The notes beneath the pieces were generated by a model, which was given only the letters and a program-made list of their open reading frames with translations, was not told the DNA's origin and did no database searches. Source: Anoplopoma fimbria (Eukaryota; Chordata; Actinopteri; Perciformes; Anoplopomatidae). From it: DNA of 64,000 nt. Positions within the stretch are counted from its first letter, which is position 1. Each line of letters begins with the position of its first letter. The stretch covers positions 19,787,281-19,851,280 of the forward strand of contig NC_072469.1 of assembly GCF_027596085.1 (NCBI RefSeq), written 5' to 3'. Positions 51,230-63,573 of the stretch are shown here, piece by piece. The translations under genes were made by a program, and so were the position numbers.

Positions 51230-54212
51230 TCCACTGTGTTGAGTAGGCTCCATTCACAAAACCAGTCAGTGCAATTAACCTCCAATTAATCCAGTATCTA
51301 TCTCTCAGGTTCTCAAGTCTCTGTCTGCGATCAAACAATTTCATCACCTCACTATTTTAATGATCGGTTTAACTTGACGTATTTCAGTTCAGTAAGAAGT
51401 AATGTGAAGCATTTATACATCAAATGCATTAAAAACAAAAGTTTAAGAAAAAATTCTATAGAGGAATTATGGAAAATAAAAATTGCAATAAGGGTCTGCA
51501 TACAGGCAAAATCCAATCCATCCAGGTAGCTATAAAAAAAACTGACATGGTCACACCATTACATTACCATGAGTGTATATTTGCAGATCCACTTGAGAAC
51601 CCACCTTCTTCCTGAGTTGTGGTCTGGCAGAGTTGAGGAGAAAAATGGGCTGTTTGTTCTCTTTATTAGAGCACAGCCCTCTGGAAAAAACCCGCTGACA
51701 GTGGTTCTTTGCAAAAACACTTTCTTGGCTGTGGTTCTTGCTCAACAAGGTATATTTTAACAAGATAAATTACAATAACAGGCTACTTTATAGAGATTAT
51801 AAATCAAGCTGTACTAATGCTTTCTCTATCCGTAGTCTAATTGGGGCTGCATTTTACAACAGAAAGGGCTACTGCAAGGAAAACCTTTCCAAATCATATA
51901 TTCTTATTATTAGACCCTATTTTCACTTACAAAAGCACCTCCATGAGTCATCATAGATTGAAAGCTGGGTCCCTGTGTGCCTCACTCGCGTCACACCCTT
52001 GATATACATACATAAACAGAATCAGTCACAACGCTGCTGCTGTGAGTCTTTGTGCAATCTTAGGTATCTGATTCCTGTCACACTTTCATTGTACACAGAT
52101 AATACAAACAATAAATGTACTGCAAATATTTGAGGCCAGAGAGCACACAGTTCATGGAGGGACATTCACACACATGCAGTGTTCAATTCTACACAACAAA
52201 GATTGGCACAAAGACGAATTGCATCAATTTTCCTTCTAAGTTGTGCTCTTTCTCCCTTCTGTGTGTGGACATCCCTGTCAACCCTGTGCATATTATCCCC
52301 CGGCCTAGAAGTAGGTATTTGGGTCCTAAACCCTAAGCAGACACACTGGGACGTACTGTTGTGCTTTAACATAGACTGATAAAAGCTACACAGTAAGTTC
52401 AGGAATCTTGTCCATTTGTTATTTCTAGACATGTAACTTTTCTAAACATCATCCTTTAGGGAAATTTCTAAATTTCAGCCAAAATGTATAGAAACTGTAT
52501 TCTAATACTGTTAGCTCATATAATTAGCCTAGTGTAGAAATATAAAGTCTTGGCAATCATTGTAAGAAGGTCACAGACAGGGATTATTAAAATCTTTAAC
52601 TTGAGCAAGTATGACTGCGTAGCGGATGTTCAGTGGTGCACTTTAAAAGGAGTGTGCTTATTATGGTTCAGCAATCATTGCTTGGAGATTTAAATAACAC
52701 ATGTCTGGCCTGTTTAACTGCTGTTTTCATCGCTTCGTCTGAAAGATGTAGTTAAAGCACAGCAAACAAACACATTGAAATACAATCACAGCTAATGGTG
52801 TAACACTACGACTAAGTCAATCAGGTGAACTAGAAGCAGAAGAGAGGAGGCAGAGCAGACATCCCCATGACAGGATTGAAAGAGAAGCAACTTTCCTTGC
52901 CATGGACACTCCCAGTACAACCCCACTCCTCTATTGTAGGTCACTAAGGGGCTTCAGTGTAGAGTGAGGGGTCATACCGGGGGGTTTACGTCAGCAATCC
53001 ACTGGTCACAAGGACATTTCTGCAACTGCTGGTCACATACATGTTTGAGTAAAGCTTATTAAAGGCTTCATACACCAGTAGTACTGGTGTTTGTGCTTCA
53101 TGCTCTGATGCTGAGTCACTTGTAGAATGACACTGCATTTACATCTGCAAATCTGAGGTGAATAAAAGTATAATCTCTTAATTTTGTGGCTTATCCGTTG
53201 AACTTTTCCTATTTCTGAAAAGGCTACATACAGTAGGGGGATGTGAACATTTCTGCCTGGGGGATTTGGTTTGTTACACGAGAGTATGTGCGTTTGCACA
53301 CTTTTAATAATCCTATCAAGCTCGCTACTGGGAACAGAGGGAATATTCATGCAGTCATCCCCAGTAGCCTCCGTGTGAAAATGCAATCAGCAGGTCAGAG
53401 TGGCGTGCTTTAACACTTATCAGCAATGTGCAATATAGTTTCTGACCATGGGAGCCCTCAAAGCCTGCCTAGGAGTTATGATTGCTAAAGTGGAATATTT
53501 AGAGTGACAAAGGAACTCAAAGCATTCGGGTCCTTCTATCCGTGTCACATGCTTGTGTTGCAGTGTTGTGTGCGCACATGTGTATGTGTGTGGGTATTGT
53601 CCGTGGTGACTTTCAGTGTTTCTGTGTGTGTTTGGAGGCAGATTACAGCTCCACAGCCTGAATGTCGGCATTTGTGGTCCCTTTTCTCCCAGGGCTTCAC
53701 TGCACACTATATGATCTCGTCCTTCTACCAAATGTCAGCCTTCAAAACCATATAAACGGGCAATTTATCAAAACTGTATGTTAGCAGCCAGTAAGAGTCG
53801 ATTTAAGGTTGTTTTGTCGGGGAAAATTGTAACAGGCAACAATTTGTTACTGTAATTTCACCCAGGAAGATAATACTTACCACTCAAATATATAGCCGCT
53901 GGACGAGGTACTGACAAGCTTTAAGCAAAGCTCAGCCACCAGGGGTCCTCCAAAATAAACCTTCCTTTTGGTTTCTCTGTGAACTATTGTCATAAAATCC
54001 ATGATTTAGCTAAATTGACCAAAAACAACCCAAATCCTAAAATATCTGGAGTTGTGGCTTGTGCTATAAAGATCCAAATATATCCAAAATATGGAGATTT
54101 AGGGCTAATACACACTTCCGTCAAAATTATAACATATCACTTCCACTATAGCGGGTCTTCTAAATATCTAAAAATACATTCAATGAAAAAAGTGTTGAAT
54201 TTAAGAAACAAT

Positions 54213-54229
54213 CCAGCCAGCCAGCCAGC
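54213..54229. repeat. (CCAG)4 tract
   Basis: Four tandem CCAG units. Confidence 0.85.
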
Positions 54230-56439
54230 ACAATAGAGGATTTATAACTTTGAAAGCAAAGAGTGCCTTTCTGATTTTTTTTTTTATCAAACCTCAGTTT
54301 GTTCCTGAATATGCTCAGAGATCATATTTCCTGTAATAAAAACACAGTGACCACTCTGTTTTCATGCAGGCAGCAGGTGCATCGGATGCACTTATCTAAG
54401 AAGACAGGCTTTGGCACCTGCGACACTCAACATTCAGTCTCTCCTCAGTGATCCATGATCTATATTGACCTACATACATAAGCCTGCCTGTGTCTCCACC
54501 TATAACACAACAGTGATTCTCAGGGGGGAAGCATTTGAAGGCCGTACCACTTCTTCTGAGATGTAGACAACTTCTGACAGATCATTTTCCACCAACCAAA
54601 AGGATTGTCTCAAACGACCGCTGTAAACTTTAAGACTCACTTGCAAATAGTCTTTGGGCTAGTCTTGTTAACTCAGAAAGTCAGAAAATTAGCAGATTTA
54701 ACTATGTGTGAATGCTCAATTGTGCTTAAGTAAGTGTAATGTAATTTGAAAATCTTTGAGTGTTCGTTAAGGCATACCGAGCAATACTTCCATCAGCAGG
54801 GACTGACCTCTCTTGAGTAGAATTGTACATTATTACTCTGTAAACTACAAGTAGCTATAAAGCAGATGTTAACAAGCTCATAAAGCATATTTAGTTATTT
54901 CTTAATCAATGGAAAGCAATTAATAAAATGCATCATTTGTTTTCATTGCTATCAAAGGATTAAAGGCCTGAGATATCAAAGACTTGTGGGTCAGAGTATT
55001 GATTTTGGATTAAAGCTCCTGCTTTTAATCCAACAATAATGTGTGTGTTAAGTCCTCTGCTGTCTATCTACTAATGCCCAAGATGAGCAACATATTTCCC
55101 CCTCTGCTGTGGGCTTGTTCAGTCTGCAGTCACTCGGCTTATTACTTTTAAACATACATTTTCTTTGTGTTTGTCAGTGATGAGGTGAAGGTGAAGCCTC
55201 TGCCCACTCAGCATGACTAATTGCCCATAAGTGGCCAACACAGTGTTGGAAACAAAGCATCACATATAACAAACAAAGAGTGAGTCACTCCATGCATTGT
55301 TCTGTTATTCATAGTGTGGAGTAATGGGAAGAATTTGTATTTAATTGTACAGGGAGCGGATTAAAGAGAAGCTTGTACATTCTTTTTTTGATAAATAGAT
55401 TGATGGCGTTTTGTCATTTTTACATTTGATAAATGCATTTGAAATCCCTCAGGGTGGATGGGGCTTCAGTGGCGGAAGGGATTCATGAAGCCATTTTCCA
55501 TGTTACAGCTAATAAACAAGAGCTGATTGTCCACTGGGTTGAGTAATGAGTTAAAGCAGGAGCTGAGGAAAATCACACACGTAATGGAAAACAACTGCTT
55601 TACCTCCTCGTTACTCTATACACAACTCAGCCATGACGGTTTAGTACTGGATGGAGCCAGTTTTCTCAGGTGCTGCAGAAATGTCTTCAGAGCAGATGGT
55701 CATTAAGACTGATTTGCATTTGAACAAAAAAAACAAAAATGCAATGCATGAACATGGCAGGTCACGGAAAGAAAAGTGTCTGGAAAACCAGAGGTCAGAT
55801 ATTCCTGTGAGGAAGGTTGGCCTTCAGCTTAAAAACTCATTTTCTGGTCAGATCCAATTTGACTGTGTTTTTCATGTACAGTGCAAAGCTTTCTAGATTG
55901 GCACTCACTCTTAAATATGTTCCTTTTAGTACTCCAGTAGCCCATAACTAACTCTTTTCCCTTCCAGTGTTTAGAAACCACAACATATTGATAGTCTGGT
56001 CAATCTCCTCCCAGACTATATTAGTCACACAGCAGCCCCTTCCTTTCCTGTGTTTATTTCACAAATAAAGTGAGTGAGAGTAAATTTGCCAGGCGCTCAA
56101 CATCCCTGTTGCTTGCCAATAGTTTTCACCAGCCAAGTTTTCTGTTTATTAAAGTGGTGTTTTTGTTGCTAGCCACCCAGAATAAGCAACACTTGTTAAC
56201 ACATACCACCTGTGAATGAGCCCAGCCTATGATCAGGAGTTGATGAGTGCACTCGCACATCTGAAGAAATGATCAAATAATGTAATGCCTTTAACAAATT
56301 TTATCTTCTCGCCCAAAGATACATTACCATTATTTTGCATGCTATCAAACACTTAAATTATGCAAAATGCCACAAATTAAACCTGAATTAATCAATATTA
56401 TTTATATTCAAGGTACTCTGTATGATATTTGGAGGGTCT

Positions 56440-56960
56440 CAACAGCTCTTAACATGACGACGGTTGAGCCGGCGGTTCGCAGCTAACGGGGCTATCAGTG
56501 CAAATAACGCTAAAAGTGCTGGCAGAGCTAACAGTGTCTACCTGAGGGGGAACTGGAGGGTGGGTGCTACGCTTCCAAAATGACGGCGTTATCAGTAACC
56601 AATGTATGAAAGCAATGCCAAGTGGCCGTAGTGAGTTAACCAGTTGGGCACGCTCATATGCACAAAAAGCCCTGGCGACCGGCCCGTCTATGTAAACAAA
56701 GCAAGGAGAAGCTTGGATACCAACCGACACAGAGGGAGAGTGACTTGGTCTCTGCTCTGGTAGACATTGATCCAATATAGCTTTACAGAGCAAATAGTTA
56801 GTTGCTGCTTTAGCAATGCTCTGATTATGAAATGTTCCAAAGTTGACAATGGGTCAATTACTATGTGCAATGCGAAAGCGGTCACTCATTGACGGACCCA
56901 TAGAGAATTTTGTTCAGTCTCACAGCTCTCGTAGCTCATCACGGTTATTTCAAGATGCAG
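56440..56960. repeat. Possible dispersed repeat with retained CpGs
   Basis: The block has more CpGs than its surroundings (ATGACGACGGTTGAGCCGGC, GGTTCGCAGCTAACGGGGCT) and repeated AGCTAAC/GCTAACA words. Phrases such as GAGTTAACCAGTTGGGCA and CATAGAGAATTTTGTTCAGT are of a type I associate with a fish interspersed repeat. A 114-codon minus-strand frame inside has no known domain. The family is not named with confidence. Confidence 0.35.
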
Positions 56961-57657
56961 CCCACAGATTTTAAAATCACATTATATACCAATATATTAA
57001 ATCGTAACCCGTTAATCATGATAAGTATCATATTACTAGACTCTCAGTACCTAGCCCTATACCAAATATGTGACTTCTACGTAATACAATGCATTAAGGG
57101 CATAGAAAATCAATTATTATCATGAGATCTTATACACAGTAAAGTGTAAGATTCAGCATGACTAACAACAAACATTTAAAGAGACTGTTTACCTAATTCT
57201 GCTAACATGATTGCTCTCCTACTCTGTGGAGCAAGCCGGTTTGCTGCTGATTATCAAGGACCGTAAGACCCGCAAGTTTTTAATATGCAGGCAAAGTAGC
57301 AGACAAACTGACAAAGACAGTCAGCACAAAGACATCTGTCTGTTAGGAGTCAAACACTATGATTTCAGATTCATGTTCACGCAGACAAAAAGATGATTTC
57401 AGTTCCTTTCTGCATCACATCCAGTGAAAAGCATGTTTTTTATGGATCCATATTCATCCAACAACAACATTCTGCGCACTGGTTATGATACATGTGCAAT
57501 AGTGCATGTGTGGCAGCAGCTGGAAACATCTGTATAGCAGCATACACGTCAGACTGAGCCCATCCACACCTTGTCTCACCCAGATACCGACACGGTCGGC
57601 TCCCTCCTCTTGTCAAAGGCTTCAACTCTCAGTGGCAGTGTTTGAATCCAACTCCTT

Positions 57658-57671
57658 GCTGCCATGGTAAC
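57658..57671. promoter_or_regulatory. RFX X-box-like palindrome
   Basis: GCTGCCATGGTAAC differs at one base from the classical X-box GTTGCCATGGTAAC. It is in the intergenic region 5 kb upstream of the plus-strand gene. Confidence 0.4.
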
Positions 57672-59834
57672 CAGAGCAGAGAAAGGATTGGATATAAATG
57701 AGAGATAGTGAGAGGGCATGACCCACACTACGTCTGACACTCTCTCATGATATCGTGTTTAGTATTCTGGCTGAATGTACAATGGTCGGTGTGCTGTGAT
57801 AATAACCAGACAAGTTGGGCTTAATGACCAATTTCCTACTTATTCATTGCTGCCATAAATATATAACATCACTAATAGTACGATCATGTAAAGTGCGAGC
57901 ATCATGCAACTTCTCAAAGACACTGTGCAGTGGAAATGATCAATTAGGAGCTTCAAGACGTTCAGTTTAAATGACCTGTATGATGACTTGTACAGAAGAA
58001 AAGATAGTACAAATACATCAGTAAAGGCTGCTGACTCTGATTGATCTTTCTCTGGGAACAGATCTACATATTTCACTTCATATTGGTGCTTGTACAAGTT
58101 ACATCAGTGTAATTTGTTTAGTTGGTTTAATAACTTTTTATAACAGATGAATTGTCTCATTTTTAGCTGAAAAGGTAGCATGTTGATGCTAGCCTTGATA
58201 AAAGAAATCGCCATGGTTTTAAAAAACGTAGTGTACACAACTTGTTCCTGTTTCACACAGGTTTGATAGCTGCTGCCCTTAAAACGTGTTTTGCAATTGT
58301 GTTCTGTTCAACAGCGGCAGCCATTTTTTAACCTGGAACAATAGAAAGACACTTACTATCAGCAATTTTTACCCCAACAATTGCAGGTGCAGTTTGAAAA
58401 TAGCTACTGATAATCAGTGTTCGTCAGTCTTTTTAAAACTTCTAAAAAGAATACTAAGTAATAAAATGGCTGTAACCCAGCAAAAGTTTCAACATGCCCT
58501 ACTTTCTTGTTTTTGTGGAGTAACTTTTTTTAAACCACCAAAGATATTGACTCCCTTGAGACGTCAAATCCCCACAGAGCCCCCAGCTACAGGGACTTAT
58601 GATTTAATTGATTATCTACAGACTGAATGTTTTCTCTTCCTGGGAGTTTTGATGTCAAAATTGATAAGTTATGGTTCTCTGTAGACGAATCTAAAGGGCG
58701 GCATTTGGAGTAAAGCCGTATTTCATCAGCCTGGTGTGGGAGAATGAGGGCTGCGATTGCTTAGTGCCTTTTTATTCAGTGAAAGTCTGTGGCGGGCATC
58801 AGATGTGAGATTAAAGACAAATACTGTGAGTAAGTGATGATATATTTAGGATTCATTTTGAGTCAAATGAGCGCTCCTCTGTGTGTTAATGCTCAAACAG
58901 CCAAGGACACATAAACGGAAAGTGAAATGTAAGAGGCGAGACAATAATTCCTCTTTGTTCAATGACAATCACACAAATCACAGCACAGCCACACAGTTTT
59001 TCCTCAGCCTCGTCCTTGGCTTCCTCCGCTGTTTCCACATGGGAGTGTTGAAAGCCTTGCTGCTTTTCTCTCACTTGTACCTATCACCAAGCTGTTACCA
59101 AAGCAGCTGCATAGAAAAGAAGAGGACGATGTGCTGTAGAGAAGTATTGATTTGTAATCAGACCTATAAGTGTCCAAGTGAGGGATGAGACATGAGTTTC
59201 AGTATCTCATTTCTCAGCTAGAGGTTACATGACCGGACAGAAACACACTGTTCACGTCTCACCCTTCCAACACACAGGAGTTCTCCTCTTTTGCCAGACA
59301 CATATACAGTTTTAACATACAATTACACAGAGACATGATTGGAAGTGCTATTTGGAGCATGACTGAGTTTAGGTTGCCAAATGGAGTCCTGAATAGGACG
59401 AATTTCACCTGGCTGCACAAGGAGGCTAATTGACTGTTATGTCAGTGGTTCATTTCATCTGGAAGCAAGCCAAGAGTGAAGCAATTCCTCACGTACTGGC
59501 TATTATTGGTTTTAGTATTCATGGAAATACATATCCAAGAACTGTAAAGGGTAGCTGTATTGTTGTTGTTTTTTTAAATTCACAGCAACATTGCTCTATA
59601 AAGCACCGAGCTCAGAACCAACACAATCCTTTGTGATGTGATGGAGAGAGCTCATGACTTTCTCCAAATCAAAGATTGATTTTGGGGGTTTCCTAGATTG
59701 GTTTTCATACTGAGTGTTCAGACAAAATGCAAAGCATATTTCTGAGGCAGCATGTCTGCATACAAATAAATGTAAAGACACAATTAGAAACAAATCCGCA
59801 GAGTGGGGCTTATTGACGCGTAGACGCATCTTGC

Positions 59835-59985
59835 TAGCTAGCTTACAGCTAACACTGGATAACGCTTGCATGTCTTTACGTTTAATCAAGCTAGCAACCA
59901 ACTATCTTTGCTTAGCATAAAGACTGGAAGCAGGGTGAAACAGCTGTCCAAAGGTTACAAAATCCACCTGCATCTAGGGTGCAAG
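59835..59985 (-). mobile_element. Repeat-family copy G, reverse orientation
   Basis: Contains CTTTGCTTAGCATAAAGACT, GGAAGCAGGGTGAAACAGCT, GTCCAAAGGTTACAAAATCC and ACCTGCATC, matching the family in reverse. Confidence 0.65.
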
Positions 59986-62300
59986 TGTTTGTTCCAGAAA
60001 GGCAAACTATCAAACTGGTCGGATCAGCCTTTTCAACAAATCAAATATTTAACAAATGTTTCAATTTCTCATTAATTCATTTTTAAAGGTCTATTTCACC
60101 CTTAAATGACAATTTGTTTATCAATCACAATTCCTTTTTGAATCTTGGTTCACCATAAAGGAATGCGAGAATCTTTTTTTTATCAAGAATACAAGGTAAC
60201 AACAGGCTGAGTAATTGATATAAAAATGATTATTCCAAGGGTGAAGTATTCCTTTATTATACTTTCTGCCTGTAAAAGTGGTTCACGGTGAGGTCTGTGG
60301 ATTATACAGAGAAACAGGGACAACGTGTCTGGAAAGATACAAGCCTGTTGAACTTTTCAAATATTTTTAATGCTTTCAGCACGGCAAACAAAATTCCATT
60401 CACCTCCCTAGTAATTGGGCGTAGGCGTTATTTTCATCTCTGAAATCTGGGCAAATAAAACCAAAACTATCCACATGAATAGATACCATAAGAGTTAAGT
60501 AAGACAAGTTTCTCTGTAATTTGGGTGAACCAACCCTTTAACAAATGAGGCAGTAAGAGAGTCGATGTTTCAATGACATAATCCAAAACATCCATTACTT
60601 TATGAGTCAAGTCTCCTAATCCAGATGTTGTTCCCCAAGTCACATTTCCTGTTTTCTCTCATCTGTCATGCTGCTGCCAAATAGCTTTGTTGTTTACCCT
60701 CACGCGCAGACACAAATGCATTTCTTCGAGTACTTCTGTGTTACAAATTACCTGTCTTCTCATCTCTGGTCAGAGCAGACTGTTGTCAGTTTCACAAGGT
60801 CAACAGCTGTTAGCCGTAGAGCTTCATTCTCAGACACATTGACAGCAGCTCAAAGGAGAGCCGCTGACGAATAACACGTCCCCATAGGGAGGCAGTGGAG
60901 GGCGAATACTGAGGGCGGCGCTGCATGGCAATTTTTATTCAGTGAACTCCCTGAGTTGCTTTAAAAAAGTTACTTTAAACTTGAAAGTGTTGAGTGAATA
61001 ACTGGGATTTGGGGTATGAAATAACTCTTCCCCGCTGTGATTACTGTCTCTTTACACGGCCTCATTGTGGTTTGTTAGAGGCTAATGCAAACTTGTAACC
61101 TTGGCAACATGATTTCAGCATGTCTTACAAGAAGTTATAGTGTTGTGTTAAACTAAAGTGCAGTAGGACTGACACAGAAATGAACTGCTTGGTCTGTCCA
61201 GTAAAATGGCTTCCTTTGTTTCCTGACTAAACATCCCCAATTTCACTTCACATCACTAGTCTGCTGTCTAGCCAGTGGTCATGCTGAACCTCCAGGGAGA
61301 AGTTTGCAACACTGTTCCTACACCGAGTCAAACTTATCTCAAAATAAAGAAAGTGGGGGGGGGATTGGGAGATGGAGATAAAGATGAATAACCAACCTTC
61401 TTTTTCCACACTCAAACTGTGACTCACTGGGAAATTGTCAGAGACATCGCGGAGGCTTTCACAAGCCTTTTTAAGTGAGAAGAAAAATCTTTCAATGATA
61501 TGCTAGAGGACAGGGAAGTGGTATATGGGCTTGTCTTGGACATGAAATTAAACTTATTTAATTTCCAGAAACTTTCACTGCAGCGCATGTTTCCAATCCT
61601 TGCTGGAGTCAATTCCTCTGTGACCCAGAGCCTGAGGCTTGAAGACATTAGATTCCCGTCTCTCTCTCGCTCCCACTCACTCTTTCCATCATATAATACA
61701 CCTTGAGACAGGGTGCCTATTCATCTCTAACATGCCCCATCAGGAGAAGCATTCTTGATAGTGTGCTGTTTTAAAGGCCATAAAAACTCCCACAGAGGTA
61801 TGCTATATAACCCCCTCAACATGCAGTCCATATAATGTGAAACATACTGTACAATTTAAAGAGAAAATGAAGAAAACACAGTACGTTTCTGTTGTTTTAC
61901 AGTTTTTCACGACTAGTTTCCCCAATAGACTTATAATGTTTTTTTATCCATATCTGTCAATCCTTTGCCAATGTTCAGTCAAAAGTGTTGATAGCTGTAT
62001 ATTCCACTGGGAAGTGTACTGAGGAGGAATTACTGTAATTCTAACAGGCTTACTGAAGTGTTTGGATTGGTGCAGTACTAAAATAGCCACTGTATATGTA
62101 CATTTTGAAAGCACAAGGAGAAAGATTCATCCAAACTGAGCCAGGAGACTAAACTAATTCGCTGCATAATGCAGGATTTCTTCAAGAAATTACAAGAACC
62201 AAACCACCAATTTTTCATCTGTTATGTACAGAGGTTTGACAACACAAGTTTCCTCTCTCTCTCCACTCTCTCTGTGCTCTCTCTAATTTACTCACACAGG

Positions 62301-62327
62301 CACACACACACACACACACACACACAC
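62301..62327. repeat. (CA)13 microsatellite
   Basis: Perfect CA run about 240 bases upstream of the TATA box of the plus-strand gene, preceded by a CT-rich stretch. Confidence 0.95.
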
Positions 62328-62567
62328 TTTGGCAGGAGCTACAATGCAGGCATAAGTGGAAAATGTCCTGGTCTTTTGAGTAGGGTAAGTGGGGTAGGGG
62401 GAGGCAGCTTTTAAAGAGGAGGCCCCTCAAGATGTCTGACATGTTTCTGCAGGACCGCAGGCCACTGGCTGGCGGAGAGCACAGGCTTGTGGTGGACTGT
62501 TTGTCTGCGTGAAACTGGCATGGCCTTTCGTTCCCCTGCATCTGTTCCCCATTAGCAGAGCCGAGAG

Positions 62568-62573
62568 TATAAA
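62568..62573 (+). promoter_or_regulatory. TATA box of the plus-strand secreted-protein gene
   Basis: TATAAA sits in the context GAGAGTATAAAGCAGGG, 48 bases before the ATG at 62621. A start about 30 bases downstream would fall near 62600 and give a leader of about 20 bases. The spacing supports the exon call, and a TATA promoter suggests tissue-restricted or inducible expression. Confidence 0.65.
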
Positions 62574-62620
62574 GCAGGGAGCTGACAGGGGCTGGGAACA
62601 CTCGAGTTCCTGCCTGGATC

Positions 62621-62743
62621 ATGGGGTTTACTATCTGGCTGTGCGTGCTCTGCCTGCAGGCAAGCCTGCTGTCACACGCCCTGGACTGCTCAGGAGCGAC
62701 ACAGGGAGAGCTGTGTGTCAGCGGACAGACCGCAGACGGACAG
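62621..62743 (+). CDS. Signal-peptide first exon of an unrecognised secreted or membrane protein
   Basis: The exon opens at ATG 62621 (context GGATCATGG, G at +4) and encodes 41 residues beginning MGFTIWLCVLCLQASLLSHA. Residues 4-18 are a hydrophobic core, and S18-H19-A20 fits the -3/-1 rule for cleavage after A20. The mature start LDCSGATQGELC has two cysteines, suggesting a disulphide-bonded extracellular domain. The exon ends at CAG followed by GTAAGAG, a near-consensus donor, in phase 0. A TATA box lies at the expected distance upstream. I do not recognise the family; I considered class B receptor N-termini, colipase/DKK-like proteins, Ly6 proteins, activin receptors and prohormones, and none matched convincingly. 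It is transcribed divergently from MYRIP. Confidence 0.65.
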
Positions 62744-63318
62744 GTAAGAGACGCACTTCTAATGGATGTGATAGTTAGGGAAGGACAGTGGTAACCAAAG
62801 GTGTTCATTATGTATCAGACATCATCTGTGCTGCTGTGACACTACAGGGGTAAGTGCAGCCTGTTTGAGTCTTTTTAAACATTGTTTGCTGTACCTAACT
62901 ATATAATAACTAACCCTTCTTTCACATGAGAGCGAAAAGATTCTGAATTATCAGCATTTTCTCCAGCATGGACGCCACAGAGCACTTTATGTATGCAAAC
63001 TGGCAGTGAGACGTGGAGCTACATCTCTAATGTTCATTTTGAATCGGTCTGATTTAAATTTGAAGAAAATAGTATGTTTTAAATTGTTGAAAATTGAGTG
63101 AATTTCAAAATGGTTTCGGCATTTCTTTCTCTTTAACAAGCCACATGTGAGTTGACTCAAAGATTAAAAATGAGTCTCTAACTCATCTGCTTTCAGCATT
63201 TTTTACATGTGATTGGCAGAGATATTATAAGGGAAATATTTTAGGATGCACCTTAACAATCTATAATTCATTTAAAGGAATAATAATCTTTAACAGTCAG
63301 TTTGTACTTTTATTTTAG
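62744..63318 (+). other. Possible intron 1 of the plus-strand gene
   Basis: Bounded by GTAAGAG and a pyrimidine-rich TTTTAG if the second exon is real. Otherwise AT-rich with no recognised feature. Confidence 0.35.
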
Positions 63319-63427
63319 CTTAAAATGACCAGTAGCGGACTGATTTGGTCAGATCTTTCTCAGACACAGTGTGGTCAGTGTTTTTACAGTAGCTCAGGTC
63401 AAAGGAAGCCAGTAACTCTGCTGGAAT
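63319..63427 (+). CDS. Possible second exon of the unrecognised secreted-protein gene
   Basis: A pyrimidine-rich acceptor (ACTTTTATTTTAG, AG at 63317-63318) is followed by a frame that is open in phase 0, matching the donor phase of the exon at 62743. It encodes LKMTSSGLIWSDLSQTQCGQ and onward, with further cysteines and a strong GTAAGT donor after 63427 (phase 1). If that donor is not used, the frame stays open to a stop at 63571-63573 through LTPWKKASVTKVVVKC and VSGWQYVYSLTLTCG, a beta-strand-like pattern with more cysteines, which would make a protein of about 126 residues. In-frame stops immediately before the acceptor rule out a longer upstream reading. No family is recognised, and a chance frame remains possible. 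Confidence 0.33.
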
Positions 63428-63573
63428 GTAAGTTCACTCTGACTCCTTGGAAAAAGGCGTCTGTGACGAAAGTAGTGGTCAAGTGTGTGTCAGGATGGCA
63501 GTACGTGTACAGTCTAACCCTGACCTGTGGAGACGTATACTTTTTTTTTAACAGAAACAAAGTCTCATTGTAA

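Larger units (their letters stand above)
50999..62567. other. Intergenic region between divergent promoters
   Basis: No exon is supported on either strand over 11.6 kb. It holds a second (GGA)n tract (51191), CCAG units (54213), a CpG-richer repeat-like block (56440-56960), repeat copy G (59835), a CA microsatellite (62301), a CTCF-like motif (53934) and an X-box-like site (57658). The frames at 53033-53386 and 58286-58684 have no recognisable domain. Confidence 0.6.

Noticed and set aside
53033..53386. 117-codon minus-strand frame
   Set aside because: No family resemblance and no promoter or splice support.
62621..62743. Assignment of the signal-peptide exon to colipase, a Ly6 protein or an activin receptor
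   Set aside because: Shared features are limited to a signal peptide and the short GELC word; cysteine spacing does not fit these families.
62215..62808. 197-codon minus-strand frame
   Set aside because: It is antisense to the signal-peptide exon and runs into a CA microsatellite; the plus-strand exon has the promoter and donor.
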